Source: an uncultured Clostridia bacterium (GTDB lineage: Bacteria; Bacillota; Clostridia; Christensenellales; Borkfalkiaceae). Taken from it: a DNA stretch of 58,158 nucleotides. A program made the translations under genes and the position numbers. Position 1 is the stretch's first letter. Each line of letters opens with the position of its first letter. Positions 34,386 to 43,044 of the stretch are shown here, one piece after another. Location: contig CANQTD010000008.1 of NCBI GenBank assembly GCA_947626685.1, forward strand, positions 1-58,158. Direction: 5' to 3'. Below the pieces are notes generated by a model. It was given only the letters and a program-made list of their open reading frames with translations, was not told where the DNA came from and did not search any database.

Positions 34386-34402
34386 CATCTGAAATAACGA
34401 TT

Positions 34403-34434
34403 GGGGGGACCGCCAAAAGCGGTCCCCTCTTTCT
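34403..34434 (+). terminator. Terminator of the PadR-type gene
   Basis: GGGGACCGC / GCGGTCCCC with a 5 nt loop, then TCTTTCT. Confidence 0.85.
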
Positions 34435-34446
34435 GTAACAAGACAT

Positions 34447-34476
34447 GCAAAAGGGCGGGTCTCCCCGCCCTTTTTT
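34447..34476. terminator. Bidirectional terminator between the PadR and ROK genes
   Basis: AAAAGGGCGGG and CCCGCCCTTTT around TCTC, with A and T runs on both sides; serves the ROK gene on the minus strand and backs up the PadR terminator. Confidence 0.8.
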
Positions 34477-34489
34477 ACAATAATGCCGG

Positions 34490-35437
34490 TCAGATCTTGC
34501 TCTTCGCGTACTCCGCCGCGCCGTACAGCCCCGCGTCGTTGCCGAGGGTCGCGCAGACGATCTCGAAGGGCGCGTATTCGTCCGAGACGTACAGGTTCGG
34601 CAGAACGACCTCGCGGAGAGGCTTCAACAGATGCTCCCCTTCCGCGGAGATCCCGCCCCCGAGGATGACAGCCTGCGGGCGAAGAATGTTCACGAGATTG
34701 GCGATCCCCTCGCCGAGCGCGGCGATGTAGTCGTCGACCACGCCTTGCGCGATGGGATCCCCCTCTCTTGCCGCGCGGAACGCCGTCTTACCGCTCACTT
34801 CCCCCGTCGGTTTGAGATGGTCTTTCAACGCGCTTTCGGGGTGGCCTGTCATGGCGGTCTCCGTCATGTGGATGAGCCCCGTCGCGGAAGCGTACCGTTC
34901 AAAACAGCCCCGCCGTCCGCAGGTGCAGAGTTCGCCGTTCTGGCGGATGACCATGTGCCCGATCTCGGCGCCCGCGCTGCGGTAGCCCTCAAAGAGTTTT
35001 CCGCCCATGATGATGCCCCCTCCGACGCCTGTGCCAAGCGTGACGAGGATGCTGTCCTCATATTTCATGCCCGCGCCGAATTTGGCCTCGCCGAGCGCGG
35101 CGGCATTGGCGTCGTTGGTAACGAAAACGGGCTTTTCCGCGTACTTCGCCACGAGCTCCGCGAGCGGAACGTTTCTCCATCCGTAGTTCGACCAGAGGAC
35201 GACCGAACCGCTTGCGCTGTCGATGACGCCCGGGGAGCCGATGCCGATCGCTTCGACTTCGCCGTAAGGGATCCCTGCGGCTTCTGCGGCGCGGCGGGCG
35301 AGCGAAGCGAGCGTTTTTGCCGTCTCTTCGGCGGTGTCGCTGCCCGACGTCTCCACGCAGACGCGCTTCGTGAGTGTTCCGTCCCGCAGGCAGGCTGCCT
35401 TTGCCGACATCCCGCCCAAATCAATTCCGATAATCAT
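34490..35437 (-). CDS. ROK-family sugar kinase (glucokinase-like)
   Basis: 315 residues. The ATP-binding N-terminus is I-G-I-D-L-G-G-M-S, followed by T-N-D-A-N-A-A-A-L-G-E and the ROK signature with G-T-G-V-G-G-G-I-I and the zinc motif C-T-C-G-R-R-G-C-F-E (near 168-177). E-I-G-H just before it holds catalytic residues. Likely phosphorylates glucose or another hexose; regulators of this family have an extra HTH domain, absent here. GGGGGA precedes the ATG, 15 bp after rho. Confidence 0.9.
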   Translation of the reverse strand: MIIGIDLGGMSAKAACLRDGTLTKRVCVETSGSDTAEETAKTLASLARRAAEAAGIPYGEVEAIGIGSPGVIDSASGSVVLWSNYGWRNVPLAELVAKYAEKPVFVTNDANAAALGEAKFGAGMKYEDSILVTLGTGVGGGIIMGGKLFEGYRSAGAEIGHMVIRQNGELCTCGRRGCFERYASATGLIHMTETAMTGHPESALKDHLKPTGEVSGKTAFRAAREGDPIAQGVVDDYIAALGEGIANLVNILRPQAVILGGGISAEGEHLLKPLREVVLPNLYVSDEYAPFEIVCATLGNDAGLYGAAEYAKSKI

Positions 35438-35452
35438 TTGTTTTCCCCCATT

Positions 35453-36892
35453 TTAATTTGCTTTATATACGCGCAGCCATTCCGGAAGCCTTGCCGCAAA
35501 TTCGGCATTGTCACGCGTTTTTTTCATCATTTCGATCAGCCCCGCCACATTTTCGGTGAGACCGCGCTCCCGCATCTTGTAGACGGCGTCGAGCTCTTCC
35601 TTTGAGAGAAGGAGCTCCTCTTTCCGCGTCCCCGAACGGCGGATATCGATCGCGGGAAAGATCCTGCGCTCCGCAAGTTCGCGCGAGAGGAACACGTCCG
35701 CGTTGCCCGTTCCCTTGAATTCCTCATAGATAATGTCGTCCATGCGGCTCCCCGTATCGACGAGCGCCGTTGCGAGGATGGTGAGACTGCCCGCCTCCAC
35801 CGTATTCCGCGCCGCGCCGAAGAAGCGTTTGGGTTCCGCGAGCGCGCCCGCGTCCAGCCCGCCCGAGAGCGTCTTGCCCGTGCTCTCCCCCGCGCTGTTG
35901 TATGCCCGCGTGAGCTTGGTGATGGAATCGAGCAGAATGACGACGTCCTTGCCCATCTCCACGAGGCGTTTTGCGTGTTCGAGCGTGAGCTTTGCGGCGC
36001 GGATGTGATGCTCTGCGCCCTCGTCGAACGTCGAATAGATGACCTCCGCATTCTGCACGCTCGAGCGGATATCCGTCACTTCCTCGGGACGTTCGTCGAT
36101 GAGCAGAATGATGAGCGAGATCTCGCGGTGCCCCTCCGAGATCGCTCCCGCGACCGATTTGAGCAGCGTCGTCTTGCCCGCTTTGGGCGGTGCGATGATG
36201 AGTGCGCGCTGTCCCTTTCCGATGGGAACGAACAGGTCGAGGATGCGGAGCGCCATATCGCCGCACGTCTGCGAGAGCGCGATCTTTTCGTTCGCATACT
36301 TCGCGGTGAGCGTGTCGAAAAACGGCCGCTGTTCGAATTTTCCCATCGGGAGCCCGTTGACGGTGAGAAGTTCCTGTATCGCGGGCGACTCGTTCCTGAC
36401 GCGCGGATGCGCCTTGCAGGAGACCAGATCGCCCTCGCGCAGTTTGAGCGCGTGGATGAGCGGAGCAGGGAGATACACGTCCCCGTCGCTCGACGGCTGG
36501 CAGTTTTTCGCGCGCAGAAATCCGTATCCCGACTGCGTGATCTCGAGAATGCCCGTATTGACGGCGTCCTCTCTCTCGTCGCGCTTGGGCGACATGACGG
36601 TAAGGGGTTCCTGCTTCGGCTGCGGTCTGACGCGCTCGCGGAGGGCGTCGATATCGTCGAGGATCTTGGGATCGATATATTCCTGTTTGACGGGCGCGCC
36701 GCGGTTGGATTTCGGCTGGGGCTTGGATCTGCCCGTCAGAATTTCGACGAGCGCGGTCTTGATCTCCCCTTTCGAACATGCCGAAACGTGCGGAACGCCG
36801 TATCTCCTTCCCGCGCTGCGAAGCGTCTGGATATTCAGTTTATCCAAATACTCTATGAGATCTCTCTCGGGTCCGGATATGGTGTTCGTCAT
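35453..36892 (-). CDS. rho: Transcription termination factor Rho
   Basis: 479 residues. The N-terminus has a SAP-like helical segment (L-N-I-Q-T-L-R-S-A-G-R-R-Y-G-V), then an RNA-binding cold-shock-like domain (G-I-L-E-I-T-Q-S-G-Y-G-F-L-R). The ATPase core has Walker A A-P-P-K-A-G-K-T-T-L near 228, Walker B L-I-I-L-L-I-D-E-R-P, and the R-loop/Q-loop region D-S-I-T-K-L-T-R-A-Y-N. Its ATG overlaps the upstream MBL stop (ATGA), so both are in one operon with DUF1934. Confidence 0.95.
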   Translation of the reverse strand: MTNTISGPERDLIEYLDKLNIQTLRSAGRRYGVPHVSACSKGEIKTALVEILTGRSKPQPKSNRGAPVKQEYIDPKILDDIDALRERVRPQPKQEPLTVMSPKRDEREDAVNTGILEITQSGYGFLRAKNCQPSSDGDVYLPAPLIHALKLREGDLVSCKAHPRVRNESPAIQELLTVNGLPMGKFEQRPFFDTLTAKYANEKIALSQTCGDMALRILDLFVPIGKGQRALIIAPPKAGKTTLLKSVAGAISEGHREISLIILLIDERPEEVTDIRSSVQNAEVIYSTFDEGAEHHIRAAKLTLEHAKRLVEMGKDVVILLDSITKLTRAYNSAGESTGKTLSGGLDAGALAEPKRFFGAARNTVEAGSLTILATALVDTGSRMDDIIYEEFKGTGNADVFLSRELAERRIFPAIDIRRSGTRKEELLLSKEELDAVYKMRERGLTENVAGLIEMMKKTRDNAEFAARLPEWLRVYKAN

Positions 36893-37545
36893 GCTTTTTT
36901 TCGCTCCAAGACAAGAATTTTCGTTTTCGATGAGCCAAGATCGGAGCGCGAGAGCGTCACGGAGTTTCCTCCGCGGACGATCTGCACGTCTTTTTCGGAA
37001 GTGAACAGCCCGAGAAATCCCTCGGCGGAAGAGATGTCGATCGTCAAGCCCGCCGTCTTGTAATGCATCGGTATGACCACGGACGGTTTCACGAGGCCGA
37101 CGTACTCCTTTGCGGTGCGCGCGTCGATCGTGTAGTTCCCGCCGACGGGAATGAGCATGACGTCCGTTCCGCGGAGCGTGGCGACGAGCGCGTCATACGG
37201 ACGTTCGCCCAAATCACCGAGGTGGGCGACGGAGATCCCGTCGAAGCAAAATTTGAAGATGAGATTTTTCCCGCGGAGCCTGCCCTGCGCCCCGTCGTGG
37301 AAACAGGGAACGCCTTCGACCGAAAGCCCCTTCACCCGAAACGTTCCGCCGCTGTCGAGGACGGTCGGCTCCCCGTCTACGCCGCCGATGTGATTGTGGT
37401 CGAAATGGTTGTGGCTGACCGTCACGATGTCCGCAGACACGCGCGGCAAGGGGAAACCGACGCCGTCGTACGGATCGGTGAGCAGGCGAACCCCCTTTTC
37501 GTCCTCGAAGAGGAAACAGGAGTGCCCCAAATATTCAATTTTCAT
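36889..37545 (-). CDS. Metallo-beta-lactamase-fold hydrolase (UPF0173-like)
   Basis: 218 residues. It opens M-K-I-E-Y-L-G-H-S-C-F and carries the MBL metal motif S-H-N-H-F-D-H-N-H near 50, then C-F-H-D-G and a late P-M-H-Y-K, matching the UPF0173/L-ascorbate-6-phosphate-lactonase-like group. Substrate unknown. Start 37545 follows GGAGGA and overlaps the DUF1934 stop; the stop overlaps rho. Confidence 0.85.
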   Translation of the reverse strand: MKIEYLGHSCFLFEDEKGVRLLTDPYDGVGFPLPRVSADIVTVSHNHFDHNHIGGVDGEPTVLDSGGTFRVKGLSVEGVPCFHDGAQGRLRGKNLIFKFCFDGISVAHLGDLGERPYDALVATLRGTDVMLIPVGGNYTIDARTAKEYVGLVKPSVVIPMHYKTAGLTIDISSAEGFLGLFTSEKDVQIVRGGNSVTLSRSDLGSSKTKILVLERKKA

Positions 37546-37928
37546 CATTCCTCCGATGAAATGGAAATTTCCAGATGAAACCGTTGTAAATCTTTTCCGA
37601 AATGCAGATCGTAAGTAAGCGTGAAACGGAAATCCCCGCCCTCTTCGCACACGGTAAGAGCCGAAGTTTTAAGCGGGATGCGGAAAGTCCCCTCCGCAAG
37701 GCGGAGCGTCATTTCCGTAGTGCTGCCGCAGACAAATTCCGCGTCGAGACGCAGTTCGCCGCGCCGTTCCATGCGCAACGTTTCGCCGTTCCAGAGAAGG
37801 AGGGCGCGGTCTCCCTCTGCGTCATAGCGAACGTACAGACCGTCCGAATGCTCCGCCGAGCCGTCCGACTCGAACCTGACGCGCTTTCCCCCCGTTTGCG
37901 TAACGATCGAAACCTTGCAACTCTCCAT
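37545..37928 (-). CDS. DUF1934 (YwiB-like) beta-barrel protein, possibly leaderless
   Basis: 127 residues, a calycin-like DUF1934 protein: G-L-Y-V-R-Y-D-A-E, L-R-M-E-R-R-G-E-L, then F-R-F-T-L-T-Y-D-L near the end. Function unknown. Start: the promoter -10 (37936-37941) ends 7 nt before ATG 37928, and an earlier ATG at 37937 is part of the -10 itself. So the transcript would begin at or within a base or two of the start codon. First gene of the DUF1934-MBL-rho-ROK operon. Confidence 0.8.
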   Translation of the reverse strand: MESCKVSIVTQTGGKRVRFESDGSAEHSDGLYVRYDAEGDRALLLWNGETLRMERRGELRLDAEFVCGSTTEMTLRLAEGTFRIPLKTSALTVCEEGGDFRFTLTYDLHFGKDLQRFHLEISISSEE

Positions 37929-37935
37929 CTCCCAC

Positions 37936-37964
37936 ATTATACATGATTTGGACGAAGTTGTAAA
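37936..37964 (-). promoter_or_regulatory. Sigma-A promoter of the DUF1934-MBL-rho operon
   Basis: Minus strand TTTACA (37959-37964), 17 bp, TATAAT (37936-37941). Confidence 0.75.
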
Positions 37965-38013
37965 TAACCTTGCAGAAATTTTACTCCAAAATGGCGGCGT
38001 TTATACCATTTAT

Positions 38014-38031
38014 GTCACGCATAGTACTATG
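38014..38031 (+). repeat. Dispersed motif copy 2 (GTCACGCATAGTACT with CATAGTACTATG palindrome)
   Basis: Intergenic, 3' of the YgjP-like gene and upstream of the DUF1934 promoter. It contains the 12 bp palindrome CATAGTACTATG (38020-38031). Confidence 0.55.
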
Positions 38032-38042
38032 TAAAACGGCAA

Positions 38043-38672
38043 TTAAAGGCATTCCATAGCCCAATGGTACCCTTTTAACGCCTTTCTCCTCGACTTGTAA
38101 TCGGGAATGTATTGTGCCACGATCTTCCAGAACGCCGCGCTGTGGTCCATTCTCAGCGTGTGGCTGAGCTCGTGGACGGCAAGGTACTCCGCGAGTGCGT
38201 CGGGCAAAAATGCGGTGCGGAACGAAAAGGCGATGCCTCCGTCCGAATTGCACGATCCCCAGCGGGTGCGCGCCGACGTGATTTTGAGGCCGCGGTATGA
38301 AAACCCGCCCTCACGGGAGTAACGGTCGAGCAAACGCTTCATCCGCTCCCCCGCTATCTTGCGGAGCAGCGAAACGAGCGCCTTCTCCCTTCCCTCAGCG
38401 GGCAGAAAGAGCGTATCTTCCGCAATGCACGCCCTCTTCGCCGAAACGACCGTGAGCGAACGCCCGCAGATCTCCGTCCGATCTCCGTCGGCAAAGCGGA
38501 CGGGCGGGACGCGCCGTGCAAGCTGTTTTTCGAGCCAGCCGCTGTGCCGCTCCACAAAGCGGGCGATCTCGGCGTCGCGCATGTACAGGGGCGCGCGCAC
38601 GACGGCTTGTCCGTCGCTGCCGAGCTTCATGGAGACCGTCTTTCTCTTGCTTCGAATCACTTTATATTCCAT
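38043..38672 (-). CDS. YgjP-like (SprT/DUF45) zinc metallopeptidase
   Basis: 209 residues. The metal site is V-H-E-L-S-H-T (HExxH, near 166-170), followed by D-H-S-A-A-F-W. The upstream W-G-S-C-N-S and S-A-R-T-R-W blocks are typical of the YgjP-like DUF45 family. Cytoplasmic; substrate unknown. Its promoter (38694-38722) is back to back with that of aroA. Confidence 0.87.
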   Translation of the reverse strand: MEYKVIRSKRKTVSMKLGSDGQAVVRAPLYMRDAEIARFVERHSGWLEKQLARRVPPVRFADGDRTEICGRSLTVVSAKRACIAEDTLFLPAEGREKALVSLLRKIAGERMKRLLDRYSREGGFSYRGLKITSARTRWGSCNSDGGIAFSFRTAFLPDALAEYLAVHELSHTLRMDHSAAFWKIVAQYIPDYKSRRKALKGYHWAMECL

Positions 38673-38693
38673 TCTATACTCTCACCACCCCGG

Positions 38694-38722
38694 ATTATAC
38701 CACGAAACGGACAAGTTGGCAA
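38694..38722 (-). promoter_or_regulatory. Sigma-A promoter of the YgjP-like gene
   Basis: Minus strand TTGCCA (38717-38722), 17 bp, TATAAT (38694-38699). Confidence 0.75.
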
Positions 38723-38729
38723 GGTTCGC

Positions 38730-38758
38730 TTGACATTTTTTCCGCGCGATCTTATAAT
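38730..38758 (+). promoter_or_regulatory. Sigma-A promoter of aroA
   Basis: TTGACA (38730-38735), 17 bp, TATAAT (38753-38758). Only 6 nt separate the -10 from the aroA ATG. Confidence 0.85.
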
Positions 38759-38764
38759 ACCGTT

Positions 38765-40039
38765 ATGGACAGTTACTCCGTGAGAAAACTCGAAAGACCT
38801 TATATCGAGGTGGAAGTGCCCGCTTCCAAGAGCATTTTGGGCCGCGCGCTCATTTTGGCGGCCTTTACCGAGGGGGAAATATTCCTCGGGTGCGGTCCGT
38901 ATGCGGACGATACGCGCGCCATGCTCTCCTGCCTCCGCACGCTCGGGATCTCGGTCGAGAGCGAAAGCGGCGGCCTGCTCGTCCGCGGTACGTCGGAGAT
39001 CCCCGTCCGAAACGCCGTTCTCCAAGTCGGGAGCGCGGGCACGGCGGCGCGTTTTTTGACCGCGCTCCTCGCCTATCGGGGCGGAGACTATGAGATGCGC
39101 GCCTCCGAACAGATGTCGCGCCGCCCGATGCAACTGCTTGCCGCGCTCGAACGGGCGGGCGTGCGCTTCGACTATGGCGGAGAGCCGCGGCATTTCCCCT
39201 TTCGCATGCGCTCTGCGGGCATCACCCAAAGCCGCGTCGAGGTGGAAGCCGCGTCGAGCACGCAATATGCGAGCGGGCTTTTGCTCGCCGCCGCGACGGG
39301 AGAGAGGGCGTTCACGGTCGCTCTTGAAAAGGGCGCTTCGAGACGCAGCTATATCGGCATGACCGCAGAGGTCATCCGCTCCTTCGGCGGAGAATGCCGC
39401 GAGACGGGAAACGAATACGTCGTCTCGCCCGTCCGCTTCAAGCCCTCGCGCTATGACGTCGAGCCCGACGTTTCATCCGCCTGTTATTTTTACGCCCTCT
39501 CCCTCTTGCTCGGGACGGAAGTCCTCGTCCGCGGGCTTCACCGCACAAGGGCGGGCCAAGTACTCCGCCGCGGGGATTTCGGTTTCCTCGATCTTCTCGA
39601 GAGATCGGGCGTGCGCTTCGCGGAGACGGAAGCGGGACTGCTCGCTACGGGTCCGAAGAGCGGCTTTTGCGGTTTCGACGTCGACGTGGAGGAATTTTCC
39701 GACCAGACGCTCACCATCGCCGCGCTCGCGCCGTTCGCCCTCACTCCCACCCATATCCGCGGATTTTCCCACATCCGCGCGCAGGAATGCGACCGCGTCC
39801 ACGCGATCCAAAGCAATCTGTCCCGTCTCGGCGTCCCCTGCACGGCGACGGCAGACGAGATCGTCATCTCCCCCGCCATGCCGAAAACGGGCCGCATCGA
39901 GACGTTCGGGGATCACCGCGTCGCAATGGCGTTCTCCCTGATCGGTCTGAAAACGGGCGGGATCCGCATCGAAGATCCCCTCTGCTGTAAAAAAACGTTT
40001 GAGAACTTCTTCGCCCTCCTCGACGGATTGACAAGTTAG
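38765..40039 (+). CDS. aroA: 3-phosphoshikimate 1-carboxyvinyltransferase (EPSP synthase), probably leaderless
   Basis: Joins shikimate-3-phosphate and phosphoenolpyruvate in aromatic amino acid synthesis. 424 residues, normal length. Visible: V-P-A-S-K-S-I near 19 (S3P-binding Lys), G-S-A-G-T-A-A-R near 92, a V-S-S-A-C-Y-F-Y-A block near 235, and the late T-F-G-D-H-R-V-A-M-A. The ATG lies 6 nt after the -10, at the expected transcription start, and no ribosome site is present. No other shikimate genes are adjacent. Confidence 0.92.
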   Translation: MDSYSVRKLERPYIEVEVPASKSILGRALILAAFTEGEIFLGCGPYADDTRAMLSCLRTLGISVESESGGLLVRGTSEIPVRNAVLQVGSAGTAARFLTALLAYRGGDYEMRASEQMSRRPMQLLAALERAGVRFDYGGEPRHFPFRMRSAGITQSRVEVEAASSTQYASGLLLAAATGERAFTVALEKGASRRSYIGMTAEVIRSFGGECRETGNEYVVSPVRFKPSRYDVEPDVSSACYFYALSLLLGTEVLVRGLHRTRAGQVLRRGDFGFLDLLERSGVRFAETEAGLLATGPKSGFCGFDVDVEEFSDQTLTIAALAPFALTPTHIRGFSHIRAQECDRVHAIQSNLSRLGVPCTATADEIVISPAMPKTGRIETFGDHRVAMAFSLIGLKTGGIRIEDPLCCKKTFENFFALLDGLTS

Positions 40040-40041
40040 GC

Positions 40042-40069
40042 CGCTCCCGCAAAACGGGGGCGTTTTGCT
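40042..40069 (+). terminator. Terminator of aroA
   Basis: CGCTCCCG / CGGGGGCG around CAAAA, then TTTTGCTTT. Confidence 0.75.
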
Positions 40070-40070
40070 T

Positions 40071-40538
40071 TCAGCGGAGCAGGCCCTCCCGCCCGAGATA
40101 GCGCAGAAACGCTTCGAGCCCTTCGACGATATCCGCGTACGTCTCGTCGAAATTGCCCGTGTACCACGGATCGGCGATCGCGCGCGGCTGCCCGGTGTAG
40201 TCGAGGAGCAGCGAGATCTTATCCCGCTTCCCCTCCCCAAGAATGGAAAGCATGTCCCTGCGGTTTTCTTCGTCCATGCCGATGATGAAATCGTAGCGGT
40301 CGCCGTCCGCACGCGTTAAAAGGCGCGCCCTGTGCGGAACGAGCGGGATCCCCTCTTCCTGCAGTTTGCGCACCGTCCCGCGGTGGGGCGGGTTGCCGAT
40401 CTCGTCCCTGCGCGTTGCCGCAGAGGAGCAACAGACCTTCCCCTCGAGCGAATCGCGGCGGATATACGCGCTGAAAACGCTCTCCGCCATCGTCGAACGG
40501 CAGATGTTTCCGTGACAAATAAACAAAACTCTTAACAT
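40071..40538 (-). CDS. Low-molecular-weight protein tyrosine phosphatase
   Basis: 155 residues with the catalytic P-loop C-H-G-N-I-C-R-S at residues 9-16 (Cys nucleophile, Arg) and the general-acid loop D-P-W-Y-T-G-N-F near 122. GAGGAGCG precedes the ATG. Such enzymes dephosphorylate tyrosine or arginine residues; no kinase partner is nearby. Single-gene unit. Confidence 0.92.
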   Translation of the reverse strand: MLRVLFICHGNICRSTMAESVFSAYIRRDSLEGKVCCSSAATRRDEIGNPPHRGTVRKLQEEGIPLVPHRARLLTRADGDRYDFIIGMDEENRRDMLSILGEGKRDKISLLLDYTGQPRAIADPWYTGNFDETYADIVEGLEAFLRYLGREGLLR

Positions 40539-40647
40539 TCGCTCCTCTTATGCGGCATAAAAATCGTAAGCTGCTTAACAAAATAAAAAACATTCGACAT
40601 ATTACGCGTTATTTTTACAGAAATGTGAAAAATGACTTAAAAAATTA

Positions 40648-40676
40648 TTGCATTTTCCCGAAAGAATCGGTATAAT
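40648..40676 (+). promoter_or_regulatory. Promoter of the XRE gene at 40683
   Basis: TTGCAT (40648-40653), 17 bp, TATAAT (40671-40676), 6 nt before the ATG. Confidence 0.75.
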
Positions 40677-40682
40677 AAAGGC

Positions 40683-40886
40683 ATGAAGATTTTTGCAGAA
40701 CGGCTCATGGAACTGAGAAAAGAACGAGGCATTTCACAAGCGACTGTAGCACGGGATTTGAGCGTCAGTTTGGGGATTGTTTGCTATTGGGAAACGAACA
40801 AGAGTGACCCTACGGCTCACAATATCGCGAAAATTGCACGGTATTTTAACGTTTCATCGGACTACTTGCTCGGGCTTTCCGACTGA
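40683..40886 (+). CDS. Small XRE-family HTH regulator, probably leaderless
   Basis: 67 residues, nearly all one Cro/C1-type helix-turn-helix (L-M-E-L-R-K-E-R-G-I-S-Q, then V-C-Y-W-E-T-N-K-S-D-P-T), with the usual end F-N-V-S-S-D-Y-L-L-G-L. The gene and its upstream 130 bp are AT-rich, unlike the neighbours. The ATG is 6 nt past the -10. No partner gene is adjacent. It resembles the regulator at 49019 in size and ending. Confidence 0.88.
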   Translation: MKIFAERLMELRKERGISQATVARDLSVSLGIVCYWETNKSDPTAHNIAKIARYFNVSSDYLLGLSD

Positions 40887-40965
40887 CCGCGCCGAATATA
40901 CAACTTCATAACCGTCCGCGCAATGGCGCGCAATGAGTCACCGTATCTACGGAGATTTTGGCTTA

Positions 40966-41910
40966 CTAAAAATTTTCTGCCTGATGGGCAGATTTTTTGT
41001 TTTTCCGCGCACATAGCTCTTCTTCGAGCTTCGCGACGCCGCTCAGCTTCTGTGCGGCGGGCAGAAATTCGCCCAGAAAGTACCCTTCGTACCGTTCGGC
41101 CTCTTCCGAGACTTCGGGCGGCAGATCTTCGACGGCTTTCAGGCGATCGAGCTGTTCCCGCGCGGCTGTCTCCTCCCCTTTCGACAGGAAATACTGCACG
41201 CGAAGCAGGAGAAGCGCGGAAAATGCGGGCAGGTCCTCGCGCACCGCGGGAACGTCGAAAAGCAGTTCTTCGGGAACGTCGGAGAACTCCCCGCGATACA
41301 GAATGCCCTGTGCGGTGAGCACGTTGAGCGCGACGGTTTCGTCGCGCGATTTTTTGATGAAGCCGAGAAGCAGCATTCCGTCCGTCTTTCCGCCGGGAAG
41401 TTCTGCGGGAATGAGCGCGCGGAGCCCTTCGTACAGAAAGAGCGGCGCAAGGAGGGCGAGAAAGAGAAGCCCCGCATGATAGGGCAGCGCAAAATACAGT
41501 GCGAACATGATCCCGCCCGCCGCCAGGTTGGAAACCGCCCCGCCGACGGTGAACGCGATCATTCTTGCGCGCACCCCCTCTCCGCTTCGCGGCGTCATCA
41601 CGGAAGCTCCGCCGAACTCGCTTTTTGCGATGAAACGCGGCGGCTTTCCCTCCGTAAACAAAAAATAAGAGAGAAGAACGGAGTGGAATTTCAGCCCTGC
41701 GGCCGCGCCAAACAGCAGGTGTCCGCACTCGTGGAATGCGGCGGGAACGCGCAGGAACACGCAGAGGACGACGGCCGAAAGCGCGATATACTCGCCTGCG
41801 CCGCGCATGGGCGCGGAGAGAAGGAAGAGCAAGATCACGCCCGCGAGCGAAACCGCCCAGAGCGTCCAATCCATGATATAATAGAGGATCCTCTTTGTCC
41901 GTCCGCTCAT
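40966..41910 (-). CDS. M50-like membrane zinc metalloprotease
   Basis: 314 residues with four or more membrane segments. A zinc motif F-H-E-C-G-H (HExxH) sits in a helix near residue 62, and a later L-P-G-G-K-T-D-G matches the second M50 motif (aspartate ligand). The C-terminal 100 residues are soluble and helical. The family cleaves within or near membranes; SpoIVFB is the sporulation example. It is last in the yabP-yabQ-divIC-ppx cluster, overlapping ppx by ATGA. A terminator hairpin for the facing XRE gene lies inside its last codons. Sporulation role is inferred. Confidence 0.78.
   Translation of the reverse strand: MSGRTKRILYYIMDWTLWAVSLAGVILLFLLSAPMRGAGEYIALSAVVLCVFLRVPAAFHECGHLLFGAAAGLKFHSVLLSYFLFTEGKPPRFIAKSEFGGASVMTPRSGEGVRARMIAFTVGGAVSNLAAGGIMFALYFALPYHAGLLFLALLAPLFLYEGLRALIPAELPGGKTDGMLLLGFIKKSRDETVALNVLTAQGILYRGEFSDVPEELLFDVPAVREDLPAFSALLLLRVQYFLSKGEETAAREQLDRLKAVEDLPPEVSEEAERYEGYFLGEFLPAAQKLSGVAKLEEELCARKNKKSAHQAENF
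40976..41004 (+). terminator. Terminator of the XRE gene, inside the end of the M50-like gene
   Basis: TCTGCC / GGCAGA stem, then TTTTTTGTTTTT. The hairpin encodes the last residues of the convergent M50-like protein. Confidence 0.65.
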
Positions 41911-42761
41911 TGCAGCCCCCTCAAAATCAGATAGCCCTCGAGGTTGTCCCGATCGGAAAACCGCACTTCGTCCAGCCCGAGAGCCTTCATGCACGCATAG
42001 AGAAGCAGTGCGCCGCCGACGATAATGTCCGCACGGGAAGAGATCGCGGGAATTTTTCTGCGCTCATCTTCAGTCATGGCTTCCAGCCGCCTTGCGGCCT
42101 CGCCGACCCATTCCCGCGGCATGCAAACGCCCTGCAAGAGCTCCGCGCGGTACTGCGTAAGCCCCGTCTTGTACCATGCGAGGGAAGAAGCCGTGCCGCC
42201 GATGGCATACGTGGCCCCGTTGGGGAGCGCGTTCCCGAGCGGAAGAGCGGCCTCTTCTGCCGTGCGGAGAAGTTTTTCCGCGTCGTCCCCGCAGAGATCG
42301 CGGAGCTTGACCGCCCCGACGGGCAGACTGACGGAGAAAATAGTCTCTCCCCCTTTTCGGAAGCAGACCTCGGTGCTCGCGCCGCCGATGTCGATGATCC
42401 CGCCGTCCCTGCCGCCGAGCGCGCCGACAAGCCCGAGCTGCGCCTCTTCTTCGCCCGAGACGATTTCCACGGCCACGCCGCACGCGCGCAGGACGCGCCC
42501 GCAGAACTCCGCTCCGTTCGCGGCGGAACGGACCGCAGCCGTCGCAAAGGCGAATTTGCGCGCCCCGTTTTCATCCGCCTCGCGGCAAAATGCGGAGACA
42601 GCCTCTACCGAACGCTCCATCGCCTCTTCGCCGAGAACGCCCGTCTCGGAAAGATGGGCGCCGAGGCGGGTCGTACACAGCTTCTTATATAAAGTTTTTC
42701 CGTCCGCCCAAAGCATGAGGCGAACGGAATTCGATCCGATATCAATGATTGCTATTTTCAT
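41907..42761 (-). CDS. Ppx/GppA-family phosphatase
   Basis: 284 residues of the actin-like ASKHA fold: I-I-D-I-G-S-N-S-V-R-L at the N-terminus, a G-E-E-E-A-Q-L-G segment near 103 and G-I-I-D-I-G-G-A-S-T-E near 120. Family members hydrolyse polyphosphate or pppGpp. This is a short form without a C-terminal HD domain. The gene overlaps the DivIC-like gene by 20 bp. Confidence 0.88.
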   Translation of the reverse strand: MKIAIIDIGSNSVRLMLWADGKTLYKKLCTTRLGAHLSETGVLGEEAMERSVEAVSAFCREADENGARKFAFATAAVRSAANGAEFCGRVLRACGVAVEIVSGEEEAQLGLVGALGGRDGGIIDIGGASTEVCFRKGGETIFSVSLPVGAVKLRDLCGDDAEKLLRTAEEAALPLGNALPNGATYAIGGTASSLAWYKTGLTQYRAELLQGVCMPREWVGEAARRLEAMTEDERRKIPAISSRADIIVGGALLLYACMKALGLDEVRFSDRDNLEGYLILRGLQ

Positions 42762-43044
42762 TCGATCCGCGCGTTTTCCAGCCGCCGTTCTCTACAGCCT
42801 GTTGGTATTTCCATCTTTCCGACTTGTAATATTCGAGATCGTGCTCCTGCTGTTCGATCAACTCGTTATACTTCTCGATCTCCGCGTCCAAACGCTTGCT
42901 CTCCTTGTTCTTGTAGCCCATTTCGACGAAGAGATAGCCAATCACCAGAGCCAAAACGAAAATGACAAGCACGCCCGCTATGATAAAGGCGGACGCGATG
43001 CGTCTCGATTTTTCCTCCGGGATGAGCCATTTTTCCTTCGGCAT
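42742..43044 (-). CDS. DivIC/FtsL-like septum protein
   Basis: 100 residues: a short cytoplasmic part, one membrane helix (about 17-40) and a coiled coil (K-E-S-K-R-L-D-A-E-I-E-K-Y-N). This is the architecture of DivIC/FtsB, which joins the division complex. AAAGGAT precedes the ATG. Position directly after yabQ is the same as in Bacillus (yabP-yabQ-divIC), which supports the call. Confidence 0.8.
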   Translation of the reverse strand: MPKEKWLIPEEKSRRIASAFIIAGVLVIFVLALVIGYLFVEMGYKNKESKRLDAEIEKYNELIEQQEHDLEYYKSERWKYQQAVENGGWKTRGSNENSNH